Source: an uncultured Bacteroidales bacterium (GTDB lineage: Bacteria > Bacteroidota > Bacteroidia > Bacteroidales > Paludibacteraceae). From it: DNA of 60,550 nt. The stretch spans positions 1-60,550 of the forward strand of contig ONMU01000012.1 of the NCBI GenBank assembly GCA_900319035.1, in the 5' to 3' direction. Positions 1 to 9,200 of this stretch are shown piece by piece. A program made the translations under genes and the position numbers. The notes beneath the pieces are model-generated. The model had not been told where the DNA came from, did no database searches, and saw only the letters and a program-made list of their open reading frames with translations. Numbering within the stretch: the stretch's first letter is position 1; each line of letters starts with the position of its first letter.

Positions 1-149
1 AAGAAGCGAACGAAACTATCTATTGGCTAAAAGTACTTTACGGTTCAGAACTGATAACAAAGACTCAATATGGTGAGCTGCTGAATGATGTCTCTGAATT
101 ATATCGTATTATAACTGCATGCATTAAGACTGCAAAAAATAACCAATGA
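1..149 (+). CDS. Four-helix-bundle (S23-type) protein, C-terminal end only
   Basis: The window opens inside a gene. The third frame is open from base 3 and codes 48 residues beginning EANETIYWLKVLYG and ending AKNNQ before TGA at 147-149. A helical stretch with the ANETxYWL pattern is typical of the C-terminal half of the small four-helix-bundle family (TIGR02436, once called S23), usually about 120 residues. These proteins form pentamers and have no settled function. The start lies outside the window. The last codons and the stop lie inside a 7-base tandem repeat, so the extreme C-terminus is repeat-derived. The family call rests on a short stretch and is moderately secure. Confidence 0.65.
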   Translation, partial: EANETIYWLKVLYGSELITKTQYGELLNDVSELYRIITACIKTAKNNQ

Positions 150-168
150 CCAATAACCAATTACCAAT
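141..168 (+). repeat. Heptamer tandem array (4 units, NACCAAT)
   Basis: Four adjacent 7-base units, AACCAAT, GACCAAT, AACCAAT and TACCAAT, differ only at the first base. The array overlaps the stop codon of the preceding gene. It is the first of many period-7 to period-9 arrays in this window. Confidence 0.85.
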
Positions 169-235
169 TTAAAAAGTCCAATCTTCGTTTTTAGATTAAA
201 AATCTAAGTTTTTTAACGAATATTTGGCTTTTTTC

Positions 236-266
236 TTGTATATGTCATATTTTTTTTGTAACTTTG
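236..266 (+). promoter_or_regulatory. Bacteroidetes-type promoter
   Basis: TTG at 236-238 is followed by 20 bases and TAACTTTG at 259-266, matching the Bacteroidetes -33 and -7 elements. It precedes the gene starting at 324 and probably drives the group 324-2584, possibly further. Confidence 0.7.
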
Positions 267-323
267 CGCACTGAATTGTGAATTATAAAAACACAGGTGC
301 AAAATTGAAGCCAAGATAAGGAC

Positions 324-1472
324 ATGATGAGTTTTGATGAAATACAGAAATGGAAAGATACCGCTATAGGATTGAAAGTGCATCAGCATATTTTCAGTAT
401 AGCGGATTTCTATTTCCATCCAGCTGTTTTCTGGAAACGATATGACAAGTTGTCAAACAAGGATAAGGCTATTCAATTCGGTACATACGTGGCTTTATTT
501 GTGCTGATTCTATTATGTTGCGGTGTAGTATCGAGTGCGTTTGAAGGGATTAAGGTGGTACTTATGGAGTTATTGCGAGTATCAATTTGTTTTGTACTCA
601 TTATTTTAGCTCTGATGATAGCAATGTATAAATCCATTTCAAAAAAAGTAATTTTGAAAGGATTGGTACTTGGAATATATTTATATCTACTATTTGCTCC
701 TATCCAATTATTATTTCTGCTGATTTTTAGAAATGCAGAGAGCTATTTGTTTTATGCATTGGCTTTATTAGTGTCGATTGTGATAGATATATATGTGATG
801 GTAGTACCTTGCATAGCTTTTCTCCCCAAGAAAGATGAAAAATGGAAATACGTGATAGCAGGGATACTACTTGCTTCTTTGTGCGATGTGTTTTGTGTGA
901 AATTTGATATTCGTGAAGCGGATGGGGTGTATAGAGATGTAATTGCACAAGAACGATTTGAAATGGGGAAATCTCTTCAAACAGCATATCGAATACCGAC
1001 AATGGTGGCTACGACAATAGATCAGTCAGTAACTCGATATTTTTTCTCAACTCCAATAGATACCGTATCGACGATGGATGCCAACGATGCAGAATATTTT
1101 GCACAGTTGCAGGCAGATATTGATACATTAAAGTGTATCATCCCGCAGATGGAATATAGGATAAATCAAGATTTTTTCAATTATGCATATATACTTAAGA
1201 AAAGTATTTTGTTTGTGCATAAAAATCGAATATACCGATATAATCCCGTAGTCAAGAGACAATACACCGAATATGGATTGATGGAATGGCGAGCGTTCAA
1301 CGACGAGTGTGAGGAGATGAATAAGAACCTTATAGAAACGGAGATTAAATATATTGAGAAATTTGAACGTGCTCAAAGTGTCAAATGCATTCGTTTCCTA
1401 TATCGTCCATTTTTATTGTGGACATTTATAGATGAGCGTTACATAAAAGGGGAGGAGCATGAAGATGAATAA
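324..1472 (+). CDS. Unrecognised polytopic membrane protein
   Basis: 382 residues that I do not recognise. A short cytoplasmic-looking N-terminus is followed by about five hydrophobic segments (roughly residues 50-70, 80-105, 112-135, 138-165 and 172-190) and then a charged, partly helical C-terminal region of about 190 residues. The start may be ATG 324 or the adjacent ATG 327; upstream AAGATAAGGAC is only a weak ribosome-binding site. It is the first gene of a tight group: the next gene overlaps its end by 14 bases, which suggests joint translation. The strong A+T content resembles the other accessory genes to the right. A role as the membrane part of a complex with the next two genes is inference. 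Confidence 0.75.
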   Translation: MMSFDEIQKWKDTAIGLKVHQHIFSIADFYFHPAVFWKRYDKLSNKDKAIQFGTYVALFVLILLCCGVVSSAFEGIKVVLMELLRVSICFVLIILALMIAMYKSISKKVILKGLVLGIYLYLLFAPIQLLFLLIFRNAESYLFYALALLVSIVIDIYVMVVPCIAFLPKKDEKWKYVIAGILLASLCDVFCVKFDIREADGVYRDVIAQERFEMGKSLQTAYRIPTMVATTIDQSVTRYFFSTPIDTVSTMDANDAEYFAQLQADIDTLKCIIPQMEYRINQDFFNYAYILKKSILFVHKNRIYRYNPVVKRQYTEYGLMEWRAFNDECEEMNKNLIETEIKYIEKFERAQSVKCIRFLYRPFLLWTFIDERYIKGEEHEDE

Positions 1473-1767
1473 AAAGAAGAAAACATCACAAAATAGCATG
1501 TTCGTGAAGGTGCTCAAACTACTTGGCAGTAGGTGGGGCAGTATTGTTGCGATTATAGGCATCTTGGGGTGTGGATACGAAGCGGGGTGTATATGCGAAG
1601 GAAATAGATTGAGATTGGATCATATACGCATCGAGAATACTGCTCAGAAAGAGCAAATGCTAGAGTTGCATGCGTTGCAAGAGAAGGTGTTAAACTTGGA
1701 GGCAGATTTACGCGATTGTGAACAAGAAAGGAAGAGAAATGAAAGCAGAAAAGATATTAAACCTTGA
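1459..1767 (+). CDS. Small single-span membrane protein with coiled coil
   Basis: 102 residues. A basic N-terminus (KKKK) precedes one probable transmembrane helix around residues 28-45, then a Glu/Leu-rich amphipathic stretch (about 50-100) that looks coiled-coil. The topology suggests a membrane-anchored rod. The start is supported by GGAGGAG a few bases upstream, one of the few clear Shine-Dalgarno sequences here; it lies inside the end of the previous gene. The 3' end overlaps the next gene by 29 bases. No family recognised. The layout, one helix followed by a coiled coil, recalls small phage spanin or LysB-like products, but nothing else nearby is phage-like, so I do not call it that. 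Confidence 0.65.
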   Translation: MKMNKKKKTSQNSMFVKVLKLLGSRWGSIVAIIGILGCGYEAGCICEGNRLRLDHIRIENTAQKEQMLELHALQEKVLNLEADLRDCEQERKRNESRKDIKP

Positions 1768-2584
1768 GGCGGTTAATAAAAAGCTGCAAGAGGGTATTCG
1801 CATGCTTCCAGAAGAAAGCCAAGAGCAATTACGCTCATCAGCAGAAGAATTGGACAATATTACAGCGGAACATCTTTTGCTGAAGAAAGGTTTGCGGGTG
1901 ATGCTGATTGTCTTGTATACGATTATCATCGTGCTTGCCGCTCTGTTTATATCATTTGGTATTTATTCGGGAGAACTAGAAGATACAATATATGAAAAAA
2001 ACGCTATTATTTCCCGCTATCAAAAGCAGGACTCGTTGTATAGCAAGTTGTTAGATAAGAACGATGCGTTAGACAATGTCTCCTATCGAATTCTGAATGG
2101 GGAGCCAGTGACATATCATCAACTGCTACATATGTATGATTCCTTGCAAGAAAAATATTATACTGAGCAACTGAACTATGAGCGATTGCAAGAAGTTCTC
2201 TCATTAATCAGCGGACTCTATCCATATAAAGTTAGTTATGAAGGTGGACACACAAAGGTATCCGGACCGAATTATAAACATCAAATGGTGGAAGCTAAGG
2301 CATTGATTGATTCATTGAATCGAAAAAACATGACATGCCGAAACGATTACGAGTTGGCTAAATTAAAATTGGAATTGATATTGAAGAATTATCCAATTGA
2401 ATTATGGCAAGATTCGAATATGCTGTACATCAAAGCTTCAAAACTGGATTCCGCGCTAATGTTATTGCCTTATTATCGGGATAATTTGAAATATGATGCA
2501 GATAAAAAGACGTGGAATATTATCACTATAAGAGAAAGGGAGATAATTACTGAACGTGAAGTTAAAAGGAAAAAGAAGAAATAA
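1739..2584 (+). CDS. Membrane-anchored coiled-coil protein, unrecognised
   Basis: 281 residues from ATG 1739, chosen because GGAAGAG lies just upstream; an in-frame ATG at 1718 would add seven residues. A cytoplasmic helical N-terminus (about 50 residues) is followed by a transmembrane helix near residues 53-77 and an extracytoplasmic region dominated by long helices, ending in a basic KRKKKK tail. It overlaps the preceding gene by 29 bases. The three genes 324-2584 therefore encode one polytopic and two single-span proteins with coiled coils, and probably form one envelope complex. Function unknown. Confidence 0.68.
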   Translation: MKAEKILNLEAVNKKLQEGIRMLPEESQEQLRSSAEELDNITAEHLLLKKGLRVMLIVLYTIIIVLAALFISFGIYSGELEDTIYEKNAIISRYQKQDSLYSKLLDKNDALDNVSYRILNGEPVTYHQLLHMYDSLQEKYYTEQLNYERLQEVLSLISGLYPYKVSYEGGHTKVSGPNYKHQMVEAKALIDSLNRKNMTCRNDYELAKLKLELILKNYPIELWQDSNMLYIKASKLDSALMLLPYYRDNLKYDADKKTWNIITIREREIITEREVKRKKKK

Positions 2585-2650
2585 ACAGAAAAGGATATGG
2601 AAGTACGAGTGTGGTTGGGATATAAGAATATAAATAAAAGCCGATAAATT

Positions 2651-3118
2651 ATGCAAAAACTGATTATAACATGTAATAACAATGCACATACAGGAAAAAC
2701 AACTGCATTGCGTGGCGTGTATGAGTTGTTGAAAGAGAAAGGGTATGAGCACAAAGATATTGCAGGACCTGGAATGGGGCCGAATTATGACGTGAAGGCA
2801 ATCTTTACGATCAATGGTATGCATGTCGGTGTTGAGACAATGGGTGATAATACAAGCAGCGATGTGCATCAAGAGAGCCTTAAAGACTTCATGCAATCTG
2901 ATTGTGTGATTATTATTACGGCAACTCGTCTGCGCGGAGAAACACGTGCAAATGTCCGTGAGTTTTATCAGGAGCATGATGAATATTTGCCGATATGGAT
3001 GAAGCATGATTATACATTAGAAGAACGCCTCCAACCGATATTAAATCGCCGGTATGCAGAAAGAGTAGTGAGATTCGTAGAAGAATGGTTATGTGGGGCT
3101 TATCAGCAACCGAAATAA
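2651..3118 (+). CDS. Small P-loop NTPase-like protein
   Basis: 155 residues. The N-terminal beta strand QKLIITC leads into NNNAHTGKTT (residues 9-18), a Walker A motif in which the first glycine is replaced by Asn. DCVIIITATR (about residues 84-93) fits a Walker-B-position strand without the usual acidic pair. Size and layout resemble small kinase-like or ParA/dethiobiotin-synthetase-like folds; no specific family recognised. It ends 9 bases before the ABC-3C genes and lies 66 bases after the membrane group, so it could belong to either. A role as an accessory NTPase of the ABC-3C locus is possible but unproven. Confidence 0.65.
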   Translation: MQKLIITCNNNAHTGKTTALRGVYELLKEKGYEHKDIAGPGMGPNYDVKAIFTINGMHVGVETMGDNTSSDVHQESLKDFMQSDCVIIITATRLRGETRANVREFYQEHDEYLPIWMKHDYTLEERLQPILNRRYAERVVRFVEEWLCGAYQQPK

Positions 3119-3127
3119 AACTAAGAA

Positions 3128-4051
3128 ATGGATGACAAAGAACAATATATAGCATATACAATTTTTAAATCAAAGGTTGTGCTTGCTGATGGAAATAGTT
3201 TCGAACAATTGTTTACGGAGCTGATGGTTCGTCGGTATTCAGATTTTAAACAGGTTAAGCCACAGGGGCAAATAGGAGATAAGAGTTGCGATGGCATGTC
3301 ACTTGCGGAAGGATTGTATTGTCAAGTATATGCTCCGGAAGATATAAGCAAGAATGATGAAGAGAGCGCTAAGAAGTTTGAACATGATTTTACCAATCTG
3401 TTGTCCTATTGGGAAGGAGAAGGGTTCGTTATTCGTAAGTTTAGGTATGTGGTAAATGATAAAGGAAAGGGAGTAGGACCAACAACACATGCTCGTATTC
3501 AAGCCGAACGATTAAAGCATCTGGATATAGACATACAATTATGGACTACCAGCGATATTGAGCGATTCTTTTCAGAATTGAGTTCCGAGAGTATAATGCA
3601 GATTATAGGCTTTGTCCCGATTCCATCTGCAGCATTTTGCGAAAATGCAGCACTTAATGAAGTTGTTAGTCATTTGATGACGATTGAGAAACCACCATTA
3701 ATACCAACGTTATCCATAACTCCAGATACTGAACGAAAGATACAATTTAATCATTTGAATGCAGATATAGAGCGATTTCTAAACAATGGATTAATACATG
3801 CCGGACAAGTAGAGGAATTTTTTGATAACAACAATTTTGGACAACGAGAAATATTGCGCGATAAATTTAGCGGTTTATATAATGAGGCGATGGAAACAGT
3901 GCCAGATGCGGAGAATCATCCTAACGAGGTGTTCTTGTATATTTATCAAAAAGCATCCCCAACACCACTGAAAAGCCCAACCCAGATAGCAGTACAGGCA
4001 TTAATGTCGTATTATTTTGAGACATGCGATATATTTAAGAAGCCAGAATGA
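3128..4051 (+). CDS. ABC-3C system effector-type protein with nuclease-like N-terminus
   Basis: 307 residues. The N-terminal half contains FEQLFTELMVRRY (about 25-37), then QIGDKSCDG (about 47-55) and LYCQVYAPED (about 62-71). This follows the layout of restriction-endonuclease-fold cores (GD...DG...QxK), except that the expected Lys is Tyr in QVY. The C-terminal half is a helical module of the kind that ends ABC-3C effector components. Placement confirms the assignment: its stop overlaps the start of an MC6-like middle component (ATGA at 4048-4051), which overlaps a DUF2326 ATPase. ABC-3C systems are predicted nucleic-acid-sensing conflict systems. Whether this nuclease-like domain is active is uncertain because of the Lys-to-Tyr change. 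Confidence 0.65.
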   Translation: MDDKEQYIAYTIFKSKVVLADGNSFEQLFTELMVRRYSDFKQVKPQGQIGDKSCDGMSLAEGLYCQVYAPEDISKNDEESAKKFEHDFTNLLSYWEGEGFVIRKFRYVVNDKGKGVGPTTHARIQAERLKHLDIDIQLWTTSDIERFFSELSSESIMQIIGFVPIPSAAFCENAALNEVVSHLMTIEKPPLIPTLSITPDTERKIQFNHLNADIERFLNNGLIHAGQVEEFFDNNNFGQREILRDKFSGLYNEAMETVPDAENHPNEVFLYIYQKASPTPLKSPTQIAVQALMSYYFETCDIFKKPE

Positions 4052-4296
4052 TATTACCAAATAAACATATTCGTTTTTCAGAGTCAATTTTGGGTTTAGC
4101 CGGATATCTGTTGAGTCGCATCCAAGAGAGAGGAAATTGTTCAGTAGATGAATTATGGAACGATTGTCAGCATGAAATATCCGGATTTCGATTATTGGCA
4201 AACCAAAGTTTTGACAACATAATCAGAGCGGTTGATCTGCTCTATATGATGGGGATAGTAGAGTTAAACGCAGAAGGAAGGATAGAAAAAGTATGA
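4048..4296 (+). CDS. ABC-three-component system middle component (MC6-like)
   Basis: 82 residues beginning MILPNKHIRFSESILGLAGY. This opening (MILPxKHIxxSxSxLGLG) is characteristic of the small ABC-3C middle component 6. The fold expected is a short winged-helix-like adaptor linking ATPase and effector. It overlaps both neighbours by four bases (ATGA at 4048 and again at 4293), so the three proteins are translationally coupled. No Shine-Dalgarno is needed or seen. Confidence 0.75.
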   Translation: MILPNKHIRFSESILGLAGYLLSRIQERGNCSVDELWNDCQHEISGFRLLANQSFDNIIRAVDLLYMMGIVELNAEGRIEKV

Positions 4297-6023
4297 GACT
4301 CATTTCATTATCATCAAACATGCCAAGTTTCAAAACGATACAATTCAATGAACATGGCATATCTCTTATTACAGCGATGCGTCGAGACTCATCGCCAGGC
4401 AATACATATAATAGCGTAGGTAAGTCGTTAAGTATTTACCTCATACATTTCTGTCTTGGAGCGAACTGCACTACTGACTTTAAGGAAAAATTACAAGGTT
4501 GGGAATTTACATTGAAATTCAAGATAGACGATACTATACATACGAGCACGCGAAAGGTATCTCAATCCACCAAAATAATTTTTGATAATGTGGAGATGAT
4601 GAAATCTGAATTCACAAAACAGCTGGGTGAAACAATCTTCCAGATAGATGAAGAAAGTCCTAAATTATTGTCATTTAGAGATTTAATATGTCATTTTATC
4701 CGAAAAGGTGATGCCGGTTATGTGCGGTTCGACAGATTTGTAGAAAAAGAGCAAGATGATACCGCATTGATTAGTATCGGTTATCTGTTGGGTTTGGATC
4801 CTACGATAATAGAGAAAAAAAGGGCGTTGAAGAAGAGTTTAGATACGCTAAAAAGTCAAAGTGGAAATTTGGCGAATGACTCGGTACTTGAGAAGGTATT
4901 TTTGGGAACGATTAATCAATCAGAAATAGATATAAAGATAGCGGAGTTAGAAGGCCAAAAAGAGCAATTAGAGAGGGGACTCCGTGATTTTGTTATAGCA
5001 GAAGATTATGGACAAATCAAGAAAGAAGCCGACAATTTGTCTATGCAATTGGCTCAATGGAGGAATAAATTGACAAAATATAAAATCGCGTTAAACAACA
5101 TAGCGCAAAGCATAACAATACGTCCAGATTTAAGCCGACAAGCAGTAATAGACTTTTATAGAGAAGCAGAGATTGAATTAGGAGATGCCATTGTTCGCAG
5201 ATTAGAGGAGGTAGAGGCGTTTAATCAGAGTTTGATAACTGATAGAAATCGTATATTAGCAGTTCAGAAAACAAAGTATGAAGAGTTATTGGAGCAGGCC
5301 GAAGAACAAATATCAAACTTGTCGGAATTAGAGAACGAAAAATTAAAGTATCTTCAAGCACATGGCGCATTGGAAGAATATACAAGTGTAAATGAGCTAC
5401 TGGCAGAGATAACAAGTAGGTTGGATAAACTAAACAACTATCGCCAGATGTCCTCAAATTATGAGGTGGAGATGGAGCATGTAAAGCAAGAGATGTCTCG
5501 TGAAAACATTCGAGCCAGCGAATATCTGGAATCTATCTCATCGCACAAGAATAGGTTGCTAATGAGTTTCATGGAAATCGTGCATCGGTTTTACAACGAT
5601 AGATCAGCAGGGTTGATAATCGCTAATAATACAGGAGAGAATAAGCAACGATTTAAAATCGAAGCACATATAGCAGATGATACGGGAGATGGAATAAGTA
5701 ACATAAAAATATTCTGCTTTGATTGGACGATGCTTGCTGTGCAATGCAATCACAACGTAAAGTTCATAGCACATGATTCAAGGGTATTATCTGATGTCGA
5801 TCCTCGTCAACAAGCAGAATTGATACGTACGGCCTATGAGTATTGTCGAAGGTATGATTGTCAGTATATCTTGACAATAAATAACAGCACCATTGATGCG
5901 ATACGAGGAGAATTAGGAGATGAGTTTACGGATTTGGTTGAAAGGAATGAGGTCCTACGATTAGATGATCGTTCAGAAGCTGGAAAATTGCTTGGCATGC
6001 AAGTTGATTTGCAATATGAATAA
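4293..6023 (+). CDS. DUF2326 SMC-like ABC ATPase of ABC-3C system
   Basis: 576 residues. MRLISLSSNMPSFKTIQF and NTYNSVGKSL (Walker A, residues 37-46; Lys44) are diagnostic of the DUF2326 ATPases, which have a split ABC head joined by a long coiled coil. The coiled coil spans about residues 170-440 (Glu/Lys/Leu-rich heptads). The C-terminal head half carries IFCFDWTMLA and FIAHDSRVLSDVDPRQ, matching the family's Walker B and D-loop region. Length is normal for the family. It is the last gene of the ABC-3C operon. Such ATPases are thought to recognise DNA or DNA-protein structures and release the effector; that is family knowledge, not visible here. Confidence 0.85.
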   Translation: MRLISLSSNMPSFKTIQFNEHGISLITAMRRDSSPGNTYNSVGKSLSIYLIHFCLGANCTTDFKEKLQGWEFTLKFKIDDTIHTSTRKVSQSTKIIFDNVEMMKSEFTKQLGETIFQIDEESPKLLSFRDLICHFIRKGDAGYVRFDRFVEKEQDDTALISIGYLLGLDPTIIEKKRALKKSLDTLKSQSGNLANDSVLEKVFLGTINQSEIDIKIAELEGQKEQLERGLRDFVIAEDYGQIKKEADNLSMQLAQWRNKLTKYKIALNNIAQSITIRPDLSRQAVIDFYREAEIELGDAIVRRLEEVEAFNQSLITDRNRILAVQKTKYEELLEQAEEQISNLSELENEKLKYLQAHGALEEYTSVNELLAEITSRLDKLNNYRQMSSNYEVEMEHVKQEMSRENIRASEYLESISSHKNRLLMSFMEIVHRFYNDRSAGLIIANNTGENKQRFKIEAHIADDTGDGISNIKIFCFDWTMLAVQCNHNVKFIAHDSRVLSDVDPRQQAELIRTAYEYCRRYDCQYILTINNSTIDAIRGELGDEFTDLVERNEVLRLDDRSEAGKLLGMQVDLQYE

Positions 6024-6157
6024 AAGTTAAGGATTTATGCGAATATTGTTAGTTGGCAGATATAAGAAAAATTTTAGACCTACAGTCGTCGTTTTTCTGA
6101 GAATGTAAAGATGAAAATGCATACTTTTCGCTGCAAAATCAAATTATTTTGCAAAAA

Positions 6158-6201
6158 TATCCCAATACACTTGTGTATATGGGATTTTTTTTGTAATTTT
6201 G
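6158..6201 (+). promoter_or_regulatory. Terminator hairpin fused to a promoter
   Basis: Arms ATCCCA/ATACAC (6159-6170) and GTGTAT/TGGGAT (6173-6185, one bulged A at 6179) form a stem followed by eight T, a plausible rho-independent terminator for the ABC-3C operon. The same bases carry a promoter for the next gene: TTG at 6171-6173 in the hairpin tip, 20 bases, then TAATTTTG at 6194-6201. An almost identical arrangement recurs at 10664-10707. Confidence 0.65.
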
Positions 6202-6272
6202 CACAAAACAGAGAGTAATAATTATTGAAATAGGTGAACGATAATGATATAAATATAATAGAAATTTAAATT

Positions 6273-9200
6273 ATGGAATTTATATTAGGAATCTTGGCAT
6301 CGGTGGTGGCAAATAATTTGCCGACCATACGTGAATTGGTGGAACGGAATAAGACATTACAACAGAGACTGGATGATTGCTTCAAAAAGGCAGTGGAGAG
6401 GTGGAGTGCACCCCAAGAACTGAAGCAGAGTACGCTATTGGAGCCTATTCGTTTTACAAGCAAGTTGAAAGACTATATAGAGCATCCGGAGAGAGGAATG
6501 CATTCGTTGGACAAAGAATTGATGCGATTGTGGGTGGAGGCTATTATGGGCGATGCTGATTGTAGTACGTATATTCTGTCAATAAAAGATGATTTGATTC
6601 TTGCAATTCAGAAGGATGGATTTCAAAATGTGCTTGAACATTTGGAGAAAATGATGCAAGAACAAAACGAGGCTAGCCATAAGATAAATGATTTATGGCG
6701 TAGAGGCGGAAAGACTGTAAAACAATTCTGGGACGAGGTGTCGATTTTTGAAAAAGGTGAAAAACAGTTGCCTTATTTAACGATTATGGGTGGACGAGTA
6801 TCTGAGGCAGAAACTATATGGAAGGCAACCGAGATATCTGAATTAGTTGTGATAGAGTCTCAAAGCCGGTTAGAATCGAAAGCGTTTGCTGCAGCTGCTA
6901 TATTGAATAACGGAGGACATACAGATAATGTGATAGTCGTTGAGAATAGGGATCTCTATGATCAATTAGTCAATGGGGAAATGCGATATGTGATAATCAC
7001 AAGTATAGTCGCCAATCATCAGTTAGCTGTGGCAAAGGGGCATAGCGTAATCTATTGTGTAGGACCACAGGATAACTATGTGGATGATCATATTGTGCTT
7101 CCGGAAATTGATAGAAATGTATTCATCTCATCATTGAAAGAATCGGGATTAAATGATGATGAGGTAAAAAAGTTGGCATTAGATTCAGCAAAGGACATCA
7201 ATATATTGTGGCGAATATTAGGTGTGGTGATGACTCCTCCGGCATGGGAAACAGATGCAACGATTATGAAATTCATACCGGTTATGTTAGTCGGGAGATG
7301 GGATGAAGCCAGTGATGCAGACCGGCAATTATTGAAAGAGTTGTCAGGAAGTGAATCGTATGAATCGTATCGACGGGATATAAATGCTATAATTTTGGCA
7401 GACGAATCTCCGCTAAAGAAGATAGGGACTGTGTTTGTGGTCAAATCGCTTTATGCGATGTATAAGCGTTATTTTCGTTATGTGACAGATGTGGATATAG
7501 AGCGGTTCCTCGAATATGCTGACGTGGCATTGGAAGATGTGGATAAAGATGCTATTGCGAAGATGGAATCGCAAGAGTTGCAATATTGGCGTGCAAACAG
7601 GATGTTTTCATCGGATCTACGAAAGGGTATTGTGGAAGGGTTGGCATTAATATCCATAATGCAAGAAGATACAGGAAAAGACAAGACCATTGAGAGATGG
7701 CTAAGTGCTAAATTGAAAGAATTTGATTTGCAGAAGTATCTCAGTCACAGGCGTAATATGCAATGGATAGCCGAAGCGTCACCTAAAGCATTTTTGGAAT
7801 TTATTGAAAATGACATCCAGAAGGGTTCTCCCATACTAAATGAGATTTTTGTTATTCGTCCGGATCGATTTGGTTTGACTGATACACAAATTTATTACAC
7901 AGAGTTGCTGTTCGGGCTGGAGTGTATTGCATGGAATGAGGATTATTTACCTCAGGTGACGCAGATACTATTGCATTTGTGTGCATACAAGAATGATAGC
8001 AATTGGGACAATCGTCCATCCCATTCATTGGAGAGAATATACCGCTTTGTAATGCCATGTACGTGCGCTCCCTCGGGGAAACGAATAACCATATTGAGAA
8101 GTCTACAAAGGCGTTATCCCGACGCGGTTCATGATGTGTGCCTGTCATGGCTAAAAGGATTGAATAGTGAAGTTTATTTTACAACACAGAACTTCCGATG
8201 GAGATGGAGCGCCCGGAGACCGGACTACTATAGTAAAGGAGTTCAGAGGTATCCTGCCAATGACCAGTTACGTGAGATGTACGAGATGATGATTACTAAT
8301 TTCGAATGGAGGGAAGATAACATTGTTGAACTGTTGGAGTTGTCAATGCATCAATATATGACGAGTCTCCGAAAGGATATTATTGATTCTGTTCGAGCAC
8401 GTTTGGAAGGGATAAAAGGAAATGATACGATATGCAAAGAACTGCGTGAAGAGATATATCGCCATTGGGAGTGTAAAGATACATGGTGGAGTCTAAAAGG
8501 TGAGAATTTGCAATTGTATAGAGACCTGTTGCATGATTTAACATTGCAGGATGTAATAAATGCCAACAAGCATCTTTTCGATGATATCTATCTGAATGAT
8601 CCTGATTCGGGCATAGATTATCTTACAGAGAATTCGGCGGATAAAGCTATGAAATATCGTGCAAAGATAGAGGAGAAGATAATAAAAGAGAGAGGGCTGG
8701 ATGGCATATGGGAATTAGAGAAGGTGGCCAAGTCAGGTGCCGCTGTAGCAAGTGGTTTCGCAGAACTGACAGGAGACCAGTATCGTGCTATAGTTTATGA
8801 ACGGTATTGTAATGGCGGATTGAGCGAAGCATTTGTAAAGCAGTATTTCTCCAATTTGTACTATATGAATAAGGATAATAAGGAAGCATATGCGAGTTAT
8901 ATCCGTGAGATGATGGAGATGAATCCTGATCGTATAGCCGTGGTAATGTATGCTCCCGGATTTTATCGTGAGTATGCCGATATGGTGGAAAGCTTGTCGG
9001 ATACTATCAGTTTGGATTATTGGCAGAATGTACAGAGGAGTGGAGTATATGGATCGGAAGATGTGCCATTTATCATAGACCGTCTAATCCGCAGCAAACG
9101 GTATGGCGATGTACTATTCTTTATGAGCCAGAAAGAAGTCTTGGCAATGATGAGTAGCAAGCAGAAAGTGGAAGCATTATATGCAATTTTTAGAACCGAG

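Noticed and set aside
1459-1767. Phage spanin-type lysis gene
   Set aside because: The single helix and coiled coil fit loosely, but there is no endolysin, holin, integrase or structural phage gene in the window.
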